From Alphaproteobacteria bacterium (GTDB lineage: Bacteria; Pseudomonadota; Alphaproteobacteria; Rhodospirillales; Magnetospirillaceae): a DNA stretch of 35,097 nucleotides. Position 1 is the stretch's first letter. Each line of letters opens with the position of its first letter. The translations under genes and the position numbers were made by a program. Positions 15,503 through 24,410 of this stretch are shown here, one piece after another. The stretch covers positions 1 to 35,097 of the forward strand of contig JAJPHO010000191.1 of the NCBI GenBank assembly GCA_021325215.1. Reading direction: 5' to 3'. The notes beneath the pieces were generated by a model, which worked only from the letters and a program-made list of their open reading frames with translations, was not told the DNA's origin and made no database searches.

Positions 15503-16034
15503 CGACCGTTTTCCTTTTCTGCCCGTCAACATCGCCGTTCTGACCGTTTCCGATACCCGCACCGCCGAGAACGACACGTCGGGCGACACGCTGGCGCAAC
15601 GCATCGTGGAAGCCGGCCACAAGGTGGCCGCCCGCACCATTCTCCCCGACGACAAGGACAAGCTGGTCGCCCAGCTCAATGCCTGGATCGACAATCCGGA
15701 AATCGACGTGGTGATCTCGACCGGCGGCACCGGCGTTACCGGCCGTGACGTCACGCCGGAAGCGTTCCACGCGGTCTATGACAAGGAAATCGTCGGCTTC
15801 GGCGAACTGTTCCGCCAACTCTCCTACGCCAAGATCGGCACCTCGACGATCCAGAGCCGCGCCACCGCCGGCGTCGCCCGCGGCACCTATCTGTTCGCCC
15901 TGCCCGGCTCGACCTCGGCCTGCCGCGAAGCCTGGGACGACATCATCGTCTGGCAGCTCGACAGCCGCCACAAGCCTTGCAATCTGGTCGAGTTGATGCC
16001 GCGTTTGATGGAACACGTCAAATCGACGGAATGA
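15489..16034 (+). CDS. moaB: Molybdenum cofactor biosynthesis protein B
   Basis: MoaB/MogA-fold enzyme (181 residues) that adenylylates molybdopterin before molybdate insertion. Visible motifs are [20 protein letters not shown] at residues 15-34, [17 protein letters not shown] near residue 77 (the GGTG molybdopterin-binding loop), and [15 protein letters not shown] near the C-terminus. It overlaps the end of slt by 14 bases. Its stop codon lies inside the perfect 11-bp inverted repeat that begins the hairpin cluster at 16028. Confidence 0.93.
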   Translation: MPKIDDRFPFLPVNIAVLTVSDTRTAENDTSGDTLAQRIVEAGHKVAARTILPDDKDKLVAQLNAWIDNPEIDVVISTGGTGVTGRDVTPEAFHAVYDKEIVGFGELFRQLSYAKIGTSTIQSRATAGVARGTYLFALPGSTSACREAWDDIIVWQLDSRHKPCNLVELMPRLMEHVKSTE

Positions 16035-16158
16035 TTTTCCTTAAAATCATTCCGCGCTGCGACTGCAGCGCCGCGAAGCGAAGCCCAGGGCGCCTTGGCG
16101 CCCGCCCGGCGTTTGAGGGGCTAACAGAGTCTCATTGACTCTGTTCCTTGTTTGTTCT
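16028..16158. repeat. Cluster of four hairpins after moaB
   Basis: Four inverted repeats in tandem: GGAATGATTTT/AAAATCATTCC (16028-16053, loop CCTT, covering the moaB stop), GCGCTGC/GCAGCGC (16054-16071), GGGCGCC/GGCGCCC (about 16088-16103) and AACAGAGTC/GACTCTGTT (16123-16145, loop TCATT). The last is followed by the T-rich CCTTGTTTGTTCTC and may terminate moaB transcription. Confidence 0.6.
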
Positions 16159-16169
16159 CATTATAGGGC

Positions 16170-17264
16170 ATGCAAAAGCCTGCCCTACAGCCTCGGGGCG
16201 CCCTGACCAATCCGGAGGGGCGCTTCGAAACCTATACCACCCGCACCGAGGATGATGGCTGGTGGCGCGAGGAGGATTTGCCTCCGCTGCGCACCACGGT
16301 GAGCGAGGATTCCACGCGGACCATCATCGCCCGCAACGACTCCCCCGATATCGGCTTCGACCGGTCGATCAATCCCTATCGCGGCTGCGAGCATGGCTGC
16401 ATCTATTGCTATGCGCGGCCCAGCCACAATTTCCTCGGCCTGTCCGCCGGCGCCGATTTCGAGACCAAGCTGTTCGCCAAGCCCCAAGCCGGCAAGCTGC
16501 TCGAAGCGGAATTGCGTCGAAAGGGCTATGCGCCGGCGCCGATCGGCCTGGGCACCAACACCGATCCCTACCAGCCGGTCGAGCGCAAGCTGGGCATCAT
16601 GCGCCAGATCCTCGAGGTGCTGTCGGCCTTCAACCATCCGCTGACCATCGTCACCAAATCGGCGCTGATCCTGCGCGATCTCGACATATTGGCGCCGATG
16701 GCGGCCAAGGGGCTGGTCAATGTCGGCATCTCGGTGACCACGCTGGATTCCGACCTGGCCCGCCGGCTGGAGCCGCGCGCCAGCGTGCCGGCCAAGCGCC
16801 TGGCCGCGATCGAGGCCCTGGCCGATGCCCGCATTCCGGTGCGGGTGATGGTATCGCCGCTGATTCCGGCCTTGACCGATCACGAGCTGGAATCGATTCT
16901 GTCGGCCGCGGCGGAAAGGGGCGCGACCAAGGCGTCCTGGATACTTCTGCGCCTGCCCTACGACATCAAGGACCTGTTCGAGCAATGGCTGGAGCATCAC
17001 CGACCGGAGCGCGCCGCGCATATCCTCAGCCTGATCAGGCAGGCGCGCGGCGGCAAGCTCAACGATCCGGAATTCGGCAAGCGCTTCCGCGGCGAAGGGC
17101 CCTATGTCGAGATGATCGGCAAGCGCTTCGCCGTGGCCTGCAAGAAGCTCGGCCTCAATCAGGCGCGGTACGGGTTCGACATGACGCCGTTGCGCATCGA
17201 TCTGTTCAAGCCGCCCCCGAAAGCCGGCGATCAGCTGGGGCTGTTTGATGGCGGGGCGTCCTGA
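16170..17264 (+). CDS. PA0069-family radical SAM protein
   Basis: A 364-residue radical-SAM enzyme with the cluster motif C73-x3-C77-x2-C80 (GCEHGCIYCYARPSHNFLG). SAM-binding elements follow in the SPL-like pattern (GLGTNTDPYQPVERK; LTIVTKSALILRDLDIL; VMVSPLIPALTDHE). This family (PA0069, related to spore photoproduct lyase-like proteins) has no settled substrate; DNA or tRNA repair has been suggested from its relatives. Its place between moaB and rnhB is conserved in alphaproteobacteria. It overlaps rnhB by about 17 bases. Confidence 0.88.
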   Translation: MQKPALQPRGALTNPEGRFETYTTRTEDDGWWREEDLPPLRTTVSEDSTRTIIARNDSPDIGFDRSINPYRGCEHGCIYCYARPSHNFLGLSAGADFETKLFAKPQAGKLLEAELRRKGYAPAPIGLGTNTDPYQPVERKLGIMRQILEVLSAFNHPLTIVTKSALILRDLDILAPMAAKGLVNVGISVTTLDSDLARRLEPRASVPAKRLAAIEALADARIPVRVMVSPLIPALTDHELESILSAAAERGATKASWILLRLPYDIKDLFEQWLEHHRPERAAHILSLIRQARGGKLNDPEFGKRFRGEGPYVEMIGKRFAVACKKLGLNQARYGFDMTPLRIDLFKPPPKAGDQLGLFDGGAS

Positions 17265-17877
17265 CTTCTCCTTCGAAAAGGCGCTGACCGGCATCGTCTG
17301 CGGCGTCGACGAGGTCGGCCGCGGTCCACTGGCCGGGCCGGTGGTGGCCAGCGCCGTGGTCCTGCCGCGCCGGCTGCCCAAGACGCTGAAGGATCATCTC
17401 AACGATTCCAAGAAAGTCGCGGCGAAACGGCGCGAGGAATTGTTCGGCATCATCCTCGATTGCGCCGAGGTCGGCATCGGCCGCGCCGACGTGGCCGAGA
17501 TCGACAGCGTCAACATCCTGCAGGCGACCTTCCTGGCCATGTCCCGCGCCCTGGACGGCGTGCGGGCCGATCACGCCTTGGTCGACGGCAACCGTCCGCC
17601 GCCGCTGTCCTGCCCGGTCACCTGCATCGTCGAGGGCGACAGCAAATCCTTCTCGATCGCCGCCGCCTCGATCGTCGCCAAGGTCACCCGCGACCGCGAG
17701 ATGGAGCAATTGGCCCTGGCCCATCCCGGTTATGGCTGGGAACGCAATGCCGGCTATGGCACGGCCGAGCATCTGGCCGCCCTGCGCAGCCTCGGCGTCA
17801 CGCCGCACCATCGGCGTTCTTTCGCGCCGGTTACCAAGCTTCTTGTCGAAGAGCGGCCTCCCTTCGTCGAAACCTGA
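17248..17877 (+). CDS. rnhB: Ribonuclease HII
   Basis: Degrades the RNA strand of RNA-DNA hybrids and removes single misincorporated ribonucleotides. The 209-residue protein shows the RNase H2 core: GIVCGVDEVGRGPLAGPVVA (catalytic D21 and E22), LNDSKKV, HALVDGN with the third Asp, VEGDSKSFSIAAASIVAKVTRD with the fourth acidic residue, and HPGYGWERNAGYGT. ATG 17248 was chosen; an in-frame TTG directly before it (17245) is possible. It overlaps the radical-SAM gene, which implies cotranscription. Confidence 0.95.
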   Translation: MAGRPDFSFEKALTGIVCGVDEVGRGPLAGPVVASAVVLPRRLPKTLKDHLNDSKKVAAKRREELFGIILDCAEVGIGRADVAEIDSVNILQATFLAMSRALDGVRADHALVDGNRPPPLSCPVTCIVEGDSKSFSIAAASIVAKVTRDREMEQLALAHPGYGWERNAGYGTAEHLAALRSLGVTPHHRRSFAPVTKLLVEERPPFVET

Positions 17878-17914
17878 TCGGGCGCAGCAACATCCTCATG
17901 GGAAAAGCAATCTC

Positions 17915-18190
17915 ATGAGTTCACGCATTGCCTACATGCTCGATATCAACGGCCGGCGCCGCATCGTCGACGTCGAAGGCACCACCCCCCTGCTGTGGGT
18001 GATGACCGAGGAACCCGGCCTGTCCTGCATGCCCTTCGCCTGTTCCGCCGGCCTGTGCGGCGCCTGCACCATCGAGGTCGACGGCGTGACGGTGCGGGCC
18101 TGCAGCTTTCCGGTCGAGGAGGCGGTGGGCCGCCGCATCGTCAGCCCCGGCGGGTTGAATGAGACCTATCGTGTCGACGGACAGGGGTGA
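17915..18190 (+). CDS. Single-domain 2Fe-2S protein (xanthine-dehydrogenase/IorA-type)
   Basis: A 91-residue protein holding only the N-terminal plant-type ferredoxin domain of molybdenum-hydroxylase small subunits. It shows TTPLLWVMTEEPGLSCMPFA, then C-S-A-G-L-C-G-A-C, and a final cysteine in VTVRACSFPVEEAVG. Relatives such as IorA or CoxS are ~150 residues and carry a second, four-helix 2Fe-2S domain, which is absent here. No large molybdopterin subunit lies nearby, so this may act as a free electron carrier. The ribosome site is weak (GGGAAAAG). Its 3' end overlaps the convergent gene at 18166 by 25 bases. The frame extends upstream antisense-like through rnhB, but the ferredoxin fold starts at ATG 17915. 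Confidence 0.75.
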   Translation: MSSRIAYMLDINGRRRIVDVEGTTPLLWVMTEEPGLSCMPFACSAGLCGACTIEVDGVTVRACSFPVEEAVGRRIVSPGGLNETYRVDGQG

Positions 18191-18741
18191 GTCCGCTCAC
18201 GCGGATCGCACACTGTCACCTTGCCCATGAAGGCCAGCCATTCGTCGCTGGTCTGGGCCGGCAGCGGGATCTTGTCCTTGGGATAGGCCGGGCCGCTCCA
18301 CAGACGTGAAATGACATAGGTGCGGTCCTTGCCCAGCACCACTTTCAGCAATCCGATCTCGCCGCGCCCGGCGCGCTTGGTCTTTGGACAGGCGACGGCG
18401 CGCAAGCCGGCGTCATAGCCGTTCTCGACAGCCAGCTGGGCCGAGCCGGCGCCGACATCCTCGCAATCCTCCTGCACCGCCTTGATCAGGCTGTTCAGCA
18501 CGGTCTGCACATCGCCGAGCGGCTTGCCCTGGATCAGTTCGACTTTCAGCTTGTCGGTCCAGTTCTGCACCGTCTGACCGTTCGGGGCCAGTTCGGTCAC
18601 CTCGGTGGTGTTCTTCACGTCATGCGAGACGACACCCCAACCGGTCGGCGGCATCAGGAACAATTGCTCTCCGCCCTGTTGCTGCGCCTGGGCGGAAACC
18701 GCGGCCAGCAGCAGAAGTCCCGTCGCGATCAGCTTGCGCAT
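18166..18741 (-). CDS. Periplasmic protein of unknown function
   Basis: A 191-residue protein with a signal peptide, MRKLIATGLLLLAAVSAQA. The mature domain starts QQQGGEQLFLMPPTGWGVVS and has cysteines in EDCEDVG, AVACPKTKR and VTVCDPRER, of which two probably pair. No family is recognised with certainty; short secreted proteins with a 'PPTGWxVV...' opening and mixed alpha/beta pattern are common in alphaproteobacteria. It directly follows mutY: ATG 18747 would overlap the mutY stop as ATGA, and ATG 18741 begins the signal peptide proper. Either way it is coupled to mutY. Its 3' end overlaps the ferredoxin gene tail-to-tail. Confidence 0.7.
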   Translation of the reverse strand: MRKLIATGLLLLAAVSAQAQQQGGEQLFLMPPTGWGVVSHDVKNTTEVTELAPNGQTVQNWTDKLKVELIQGKPLGDVQTVLNSLIKAVQEDCEDVGAGSAQLAVENGYDAGLRAVACPKTKRAGRGEIGLLKVVLGKDRTYVISRLWSGPAYPKDKIPLPAQTSDEWLAFMGKVTVCDPRERTHPCPSTR

Positions 18742-18743
18742 GG

Positions 18744-19802
18744 TCATTTCCATCCCGTCATGGCGTGGCGGACAATCTTCTTCATCACGGTGGGCAGAGC
18801 CTGGCCGCCGAAGTCGGACGGCAGCACCCAAAGACCGGTCGGACGGCGGTCGCGCGTCCGGCCCACCGCCACCGCGATCTGCAGGTGGAAGTGGGTGAAA
18901 GTGTGCGAGACCAGATCGGGCAGCAGCCGCCAATCGGCCGAAGCCGGCACGAACGGCTTGGCTTCGGCGAAGCTCCAGGGCTCGCCGCGCCATTCGGTCG
19001 AGGGAATTTCCATCATGCCGCCCAGCAGCCCCTTTTCCGGGCGGCGGCGCAACAGGACGGCGCCATCGTCATTGACGGTCCAGAACGCCACCGCATGACG
19101 CACCGGTCGCTCGGCCTTGGGCATTTTGCGCGGCAGGGTCTCGGCTATGCCGAGAGACTGCGCCCGGCACTGCGGCCGCCAGGGACAGAGTCCGCAAGCG
19201 GGCTTGCGCGGACTGCACAGACTGGCGCCGAGATCCATCATCGCCTGGGCGAAATCGCCGGGCCGCTTGTGCGGCGTGATCTGCGCCACCATCGCCTTCA
19301 GGGCCGGCTTGGCGGCGGGCAGCGGTTCCTCATGGGCGAACAGCCGCGAAACCACCCGCTCGATATTGCCGTCCATCACCGCCGCCGGCCGGTCGAAGGC
19401 GATCGCCGCCACCGCCGCGGCGGTATAGGCGCCGATGCCCGGCAGATCGAGCAAGCCTTCCTCGGTATCGGGAAAGACGCCGTCATGCCGCTCGACCACC
19501 GCTTTCGCGCATTTGTGCAGATTGCGGGCGCGGGCGTAGTAGCCGAGACCCGCCCAGGCGACCAGAACCTCGTCCAGCTCGGCGGCGGCGAGATCGCGCA
19601 CACTCGGCCATTTGCCGAGGAATTTCGCGAAATAGGGCCCGACCGTCGCCACGGTGGTCTGCTGCAGCATCACCTCGGACAGCCAGACATGATAGGGATC
19701 GGGACGCTGGCCGCCTTTCTTGCGCCAGGGAAGATCGCGGGAATGGCGGTCGTACCAGGCCAATAATTGCTCGGCCAGCGGAGCGGTAGAACTATCGAAC
19801 AT
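18744..19802 (-). CDS. mutY: A/G-specific adenine glycosylase
   Basis: Removes adenine mispaired with 8-oxoguanine. The 352-residue protein carries the helix-hairpin-helix glycosylase core: WLSEVMLQQTTVATVGPYF (catalytic E43), DLPGIGAYTAAAVAAIAFDR, and VMDGNIERVVSRLF with D144. The 4Fe-4S loop is C196-x6-C203-x2-C206-x5-C212. The C-terminal NUDIX-like domain that reads 8-oxoG is present (AVLLRRRPEKGLLGGMMEIP). Length is typical. It is divergent from the DUF721 gene across only 27 bases. Confidence 0.96.
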   Translation of the reverse strand: MFDSSTAPLAEQLLAWYDRHSRDLPWRKKGGQRPDPYHVWLSEVMLQQTTVATVGPYFAKFLGKWPSVRDLAAAELDEVLVAWAGLGYYARARNLHKCAKAVVERHDGVFPDTEEGLLDLPGIGAYTAAAVAAIAFDRPAAVMDGNIERVVSRLFAHEEPLPAAKPALKAMVAQITPHKRPGDFAQAMMDLGASLCSPRKPACGLCPWRPQCRAQSLGIAETLPRKMPKAERPVRHAVAFWTVNDDGAVLLRRRPEKGLLGGMMEIPSTEWRGEPWSFAEAKPFVPASADWRLLPDLVSHTFTHFHLQIAVAVGRTRDRRPTGLWVLPSDFGGQALPTVMKKIVRHAMTGWK

Positions 19803-19829
19803 TCGGTCACTCTAGCATAAGATTGGCAT

Positions 19830-20312
19830 ATGCAAGACCGCACCCTGCCCGGCCCGAAAGCCATCGCCGAATTCAGCCGCAAGCTGGCCAAGGACCATCT
19901 TGGCAAGCGCGGTTTCGCCGAGGCGTCGCTGATCACCAACTGGGCCGAGATCGTCGGCGCCGCCCAGGCGCTCGGCAGCATGCCGCTGAAGATCGCCTTC
20001 CCGCGCGAGGAGCGCAGCGGCGGCGTGCTGCATGTGCGGGTCTCGACCGGCGGCCTGGCCACCGAATTCCAATATCGCAAGGAACTGATCGTCGCCCGGG
20101 TCAACAGCCATTTCGGCTATGGCGCGGTGGCCGATCTGCGCATCACCCAGGGCCACGTCACCCCGCGCCCCCCCAAGCCCGCGCCCAAGCCCACCCCCGT
20201 CCTAGCGCCCGATGACGAGCGAAGCCTGCAGGACTGCCTGGCGGTGGTCGAGGACGAGGAGATCCGCGAAGCGCTCGCCCGGCTCGGGCGACGGCTTGCG
20301 GCCCGGCGCTGA
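19830..20312 (+). CDS. DUF721/DciA-like protein
   Basis: A 160-residue protein with the DUF721 domain (about residues 10-110: ITNWAEIVGAAQALGSMPLK, LHVRVSTGGLATEFQYRKEL and NSHFGYGAVADLRITQG). A proline-rich linker and a short acidic helix end it. DUF721 includes DciA, a loader or operator of the replicative helicase DnaB in bacteria lacking DnaC. Whether alphaproteobacterial members next to mutY do this is likely but unproven. The mutY / DUF721 / DsbA-like / smc order is a conserved alphaproteobacterial cluster. Confidence 0.82.
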   Translation: MQDRTLPGPKAIAEFSRKLAKDHLGKRGFAEASLITNWAEIVGAAQALGSMPLKIAFPREERSGGVLHVRVSTGGLATEFQYRKELIVARVNSHFGYGAVADLRITQGHVTPRPPKPAPKPTPVLAPDDERSLQDCLAVVEDEEIREALARLGRRLAARR

Positions 20313-20355
20313 GCCGGCCTAATATCCATCCCTTATTTTTTCTGGAGGTTGTGTC

Positions 20356-20946
20356 GTGCGGAAGTTCCTGTCGTCGCTGGCCGTTGCCGCCCTGATGCTG
20401 TCGGGGGGCACCGCTTTCGCCGCCACCGATAAGTCCTGGGGCATCGACGAAGTGCTGGGCAAGGCAAACGCCCCCATCACCGTCATTGAATATTCGTCGC
20501 TGACCTGCCCGCATTGCGCCAAGTTCCACTCCGACACCTTGCCCCAGGTGAAGAAAGACTGGATCGATACCGGCAAGGTCAAATACATCGTCCGCGACTT
20601 CCCGCTGGACGGCCTGGCCCAGGCGGCGGCAATGATCTCGCATTGCTCGGGCGACCGCTATTTCGCCTTCGTCGACACCTTCTTCCACAGCCAGGCCAAC
20701 TGGGAGCACGCCGCCAACCCGGTCGACGCGCTGAAGGGCATCGCCCGCCTGGGCGACATGCCGGCCGACGAGGTCGACAAGTGCCTGCAGGACCGTCAGC
20801 TGCTCAACGAGATCGAGGCCCGCAAGGAAGATGGCGAAAAGGTCTATTCGATCGATTCGACCCCGACCTTCGTGATCAACGGCAAAGCGGTCTCCGGCGA
20901 CAAGCCCTATGAGGAATTCGCCAAGCTTCTGAAGGACGCTCACTAA
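20356..20946 (+). CDS. DsbA-family thiol oxidoreductase, periplasmic
   Basis: A 196-residue protein with a signal peptide (MRKFLSSLAVAALMLSGGTAFA) and a thioredoxin fold containing a DsbA helical insert. The active site is C51-P-H-C54 in SSLTCPHCAKFH, and the cis-proline loop is DSTPTFVINGKAVSG. It probably introduces or edits disulfides in the periplasm. The start is GTG 20356, supported by GGAGG eight bases upstream. The smc start lies 3 bases after its stop. An alternative use as a DsbC/DsbG-like partner is possible, but no dimerisation domain is present. Confidence 0.9.
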   Translation: MRKFLSSLAVAALMLSGGTAFAATDKSWGIDEVLGKANAPITVIEYSSLTCPHCAKFHSDTLPQVKKDWIDTGKVKYIVRDFPLDGLAQAAAMISHCSGDRYFAFVDTFFHSQANWEHAANPVDALKGIARLGDMPADEVDKCLQDRQLLNEIEARKEDGEKVYSIDSTPTFVINGKAVSGDKPYEEFAKLLKDAH

Positions 20947-20949
20947 GCT

Positions 20950-23900
20950 TTGATCCACTTCAGGCTGCTCCGTCTTTCCGGGTTCAAGTCCTTCGTCGAC
21001 CAGACGGAGATGGCGATCGAACCCGGAATGACGGGGATCGTCGGCCCCAATGGCTGCGGCAAATCCAACCTGGTCGAAGGACTGCGTTGGGTGATGGGGG
21101 AAACCTCGGCCCGCCAGATGCGCGGCGGCGAGATGGACGACGTCATTTTCGGTGGCACCGCCAGCCGGCCCGCACGCAATCTGTGCGAGGTCTCGCTGAT
21201 GCTCGACAATGGCTCGCGTCAGGCTCCCTCGCAATTCAACGACCATGACGAGCTGGAAGTCATGCGCCGCATCGACCGCGGCCAGGGCTCTCTCTACAAG
21301 GTCAACGGCAAGGAGACGCGCGCCAAGGACGTGCAGATCCTGTTCGCCGACGCTGCGACCGGCGCGCGCTCGACCGCCATCGTCAGCCAGGGCCGCATCG
21401 GCGCGCTGATCTCGGCCAAGCCGGCCGACCGCCGCACCCTGCTGGAGGAAGCCGCCGGCATCGGCGGCCTGCATTCCCGCCGCCACGAAGCCGAGCTGCG
21501 GCTGAAGGCGGCCGAAGCCAATCTTGCCCGCCTGGAAGACGTGCTGGGCGCCCTGGACGGCCAGTTGCAGGGTTTGCGCCGCCAGGCTCGCCAGGCGGCC
21601 AAATACCGGTCTTTGTCCGAGCAGATCCGCCACACCGAGGCGCAATTGCTGGCGGTGTCGTGGATGCTGGCCCACCGCGCCATTCGCGAAGCCCAGGATT
21701 CCTCCGACCAGATCGAACGCCAGGTCGCCACCCTGACCGACCTCGCCGCCGAAGCCGCGGCCCGCCAGGTCGAAACCGCAGCCCGGCTGCCGGGCCTGCG
21801 TGACGCGGAAAGCCAGGCCGCCGCGCAATTGCACCGCCTGACCGTCGCCCGCGAACAACTCGATTCCGAGGAAAGCCGCCTGGCCACCGCCCGCCAGGAC
21901 ATGGCCCTGCGCGTCGAGCAGGCCAATGCCGATCAGGCCCGCGAAGCCGCCCGGTCCGAGGATGCCCGCGCCGCCCTGGCCCGCCTGGAGGAGGAAGCCG
22001 AACAGCTGGCCTCGGCCGGTGAAGAGGAACCGGCGCAGGAAGAGGAAGCCCAGGCCCGCGTCGATCAGGAAACCGAAAAGGCCCAAGCGGCGGAAGCCGA
22101 GCTCGGCCGCCTGATGGAAGAGGTCGCCGCCGCCGATGCCGAGCGCGCCGCCGCCATCCGCGCCTTCGCCGAGGCCGAGAGCCGCCGCGAAAAGCTGCTA
22201 GCGCGCCGGGAAGACATGGAGATGCAGGTCGCCCGCGCCGAGGAGGAGCTGGTCGATCAGTCCGAGCTGACCGGCGCCGAGATGGATCTCGAAGAAGCGG
22301 CCGAATATCTGGAAAGCTGCCGCGAAGCGGTGGAAAGCGCCGAGCATCGCCGCGCCGCCGCGCAGAATTCCCGTGAACGGGCGCGCGACCAGCAGCAGAC
22401 CCTGTCCGCCGCCCGCGCCCGTCTGGCCGCCGAGGCCGACGCGCTGCGCCATCTGATGAAGGAAGCGGCCGGCAGCGCCGAAAATCCGGTGCTCGATCAG
22501 GTCACCGCAGCGTCCGGCTATGAAGCGGCGCTGGGCGCGGCGCTGGGCGACGATCTGTCCGCTCCGGTCGAGGCGCCGGAAGCGCCGTTCCGCTGGGACC
22601 GTCTGCCGCCGCTGGAAAATCCGCCCGCTTTGCCCGACGGCGTCGAGCCGCTGTCGCGCTTCGTCACCGCCCCCGCCGCTCTGGCCCGCCGCCTGTCGCA
22701 GATCGGCGTGGTCGAGGATGGCGAGCCCTTGCGCGCCGACCTGCGCCCCGGCCAGCGCCTGGTCAATCGCGACGGCGCGGTGTGGCGCTGGGACGGATTC
22801 GCCATCCGCGCCGGCGCGCCGAATGCCGCCGCCTTGCGCCTGCGCCAACGCAACCGCCTGCGGGAGCTGGAGGCCCAGCTCGACGATGCCGAGATCGGTC
22901 TCGAACAGGCGGCCGAACAGGTAGAACTCGCCACCGCCCAGGTCGAGAAGGAAACCGCCGCCGAGCGCCAGGCGCGCGATCAGGGCAAGGCTGCCGAAGC
23001 CGAACTGGCCAAGATCCGCGACGAGCACGCCAAATTGGCCCAGCGCGCCGCCATCGCCGACCAGAAGCGGGCCGCTCTGGTCGAACAGGCCAAGGCGCTG
23101 ACCGCCGACATCGAGGAAGCCGGCGCCACATTGGAGTCGGCCCGGGCCCGCTCCGCCGCGTTCGACGCCGATGACGGCCGCCGCGAATCGCTGAACCAGG
23201 CGCGCGCCGCCCTGGCCGAACAGCGCCTGGTGCTGGTCGAGGCGCAAAGCGCGCTGGACCGTTTGCGCCGCGAATCCGGCGACCGCCGCCGCCGTCTGGA
23301 ACTGATCACCCGTGAGCGCGACTCCTGGACCGAGCGCATGGCCAATGCCGAGCGCCACCGCCAGGAATTGGAGGAACGCCGCCAGGCCGCTCTGGAAGAG
23401 CTGGAACGCCTGACCGCCCTGCCCCTGGAGATCGCCGAGAAGCGCCAGGAGCTGATGGATCAGCTGGCCGCCGCCGAAGAATCCCGCCGCCTCGCCGCCG
23501 CCACCCTGGCCGATGGCGAGCAGGCGCTGGCCGCCGCCGACCGCATCGTCAAGGAAGCCGAGCAGAGCCTGGCCCAGGCACGCGAGGAACGGGTGCGCCG
23601 CCAGGCCGCCGTCGCGGCAGCCGCTCAGGCTGGGCAGGGCTTGGCCGAGCGCATCCGCGAGCGCTTGCAGATTTCGCCCGAACAGCTGGCCGAGGAGGTC
23701 GGCGAGGTCGATCCGGGCCAGGCCGAGACGCTGCAGCGCCAGTTCGACAAGCTGAGCGCGGAACGCGAGGCGCTGGGCCCGGTCAATCTGCGCGCCGAGG
23801 AAGAGGTCGCCGAGCTGGAAGCGCAGATGGAGGTGCTGAAGACCGAACGCGACGATCTGGTCGCCGCCATCGCCAAGCTTCGCCAGGCCATCGCCGAGAT

Positions 23901-24396
23901 CAACCGCGAGGGACGGCAACGTCTGCTCGCGTCGTTCGAGGCCGTCGACCAGCATTTCCGCGAATTGTTCGTGCGCCTGTTCGGCGGCGGACGCGCCCAT
24001 CTAACCCTGACCGAAAGCAACGACCCGCTGCAGGCCGGCCTGGAAATCATGGCCAGCCCGCCCGGCAAGCGCCTGCGGATCCTGTCGCTGCTATCGGGCG
24101 GCGAACAGGCGCTGACCGCCCTCTCGCTGCTGTTCGCCGTGTTCATGACCAACCCGGCGCCGATCTGCGTGCTCGACGAAGTCGACGCGCCGCTCGACGA
24201 CGCCAATGTCGACCGCTTCTGCAGCCTGGTCGCCGAAATCGCCGAAGCCTCGAAGACCCGCTTCCTGGTCGTCACCCATCACCGCATGACCATGGCCCGC
24301 ATGGACCGCCTCTACGGCGTCACCATGGCCGAACGCGGCGTCTCCACCCTGGTATCGGTGGATTTGAAGACGGCGGAGAAGCTCCGGGACGCTTAA
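20950..24396 (+). CDS. smc: Chromosome segregation ATPase SMC
   Basis: A 1148-residue SMC protein that, with ScpA and ScpB, extrudes and organises chromosomal DNA. The Walker A loop is G32-PNGCGKS. A long coiled coil, rich in Ala, Glu and Arg, runs to about residue 510. A compact hinge lies at about 513-620 (NPVLDQVTAASGYEAALGAA ... RPGQRLVNRDGAVWRWDG). The second coiled coil leads to the C-terminal head with signature LSGGEQ (from L1048) and Walker B VLDEVDAPLDDANV (D1076, E1077). The start is TTG 20950, 3 bases after the DsbA-like stop, and the protein begins as family members do (IHFRLLRLSGFKSF). Extreme bias creates long open frames on the opposite strand, which are not genes. Confidence 0.97.
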   Translation: MIHFRLLRLSGFKSFVDQTEMAIEPGMTGIVGPNGCGKSNLVEGLRWVMGETSARQMRGGEMDDVIFGGTASRPARNLCEVSLMLDNGSRQAPSQFNDHDELEVMRRIDRGQGSLYKVNGKETRAKDVQILFADAATGARSTAIVSQGRIGALISAKPADRRTLLEEAAGIGGLHSRRHEAELRLKAAEANLARLEDVLGALDGQLQGLRRQARQAAKYRSLSEQIRHTEAQLLAVSWMLAHRAIREAQDSSDQIERQVATLTDLAAEAAARQVETAARLPGLRDAESQAAAQLHRLTVAREQLDSEESRLATARQDMALRVEQANADQAREAARSEDARAALARLEEEAEQLASAGEEEPAQEEEAQARVDQETEKAQAAEAELGRLMEEVAAADAERAAAIRAFAEAESRREKLLARREDMEMQVARAEEELVDQSELTGAEMDLEEAAEYLESCREAVESAEHRRAAAQNSRERARDQQQTLSAARARLAAEADALRHLMKEAAGSAENPVLDQVTAASGYEAALGAALGDDLSAPVEAPEAPFRWDRLPPLENPPALPDGVEPLSRFVTAPAALARRLSQIGVVEDGEPLRADLRPGQRLVNRDGAVWRWDGFAIRAGAPNAAALRLRQRNRLRELEAQLDDAEIGLEQAAEQVELATAQVEKETAAERQARDQGKAAEAELAKIRDEHAKLAQRAAIADQKRAALVEQAKALTADIEEAGATLESARARSAAFDADDGRRESLNQARAALAEQRLVLVEAQSALDRLRRESGDRRRRLELITRERDSWTERMANAERHRQELEERRQAALEELERLTALPLEIAEKRQELMDQLAAAEESRRLAAATLADGEQALAAADRIVKEAEQSLAQAREERVRRQAAVAAAAQAGQGLAERIRERLQISPEQLAEEVGEVDPGQAETLQRQFDKLSAEREALGPVNLRAEEEVAELEAQMEVLKTERDDLVAAIAKLRQAIAEINREGRQRLLASFEAVDQHFRELFVRLFGGGRAHLTLTESNDPLQAGLEIMASPPGKRLRILSLLSGGEQALTALSLLFAVFMTNPAPICVLDEVDAPLDDANVDRFCSLVAEIAEASKTRFLVVTHHRMTMARMDRLYGVTMAERGVSTLVSVDLKTAEKLRDA

Positions 24397-24410
24397 CTAC
24401 AGGGGGTGAG

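Noticed and set aside
22198-24000. 600-codon frame antisense to smc, and similar long antisense frames across ETF-QO, slt, the MCP and the TonB receptor
   Set aside because: High-GC third-position bias produces long opposite-strand frames; they have no family motifs and all lie over strong genes.
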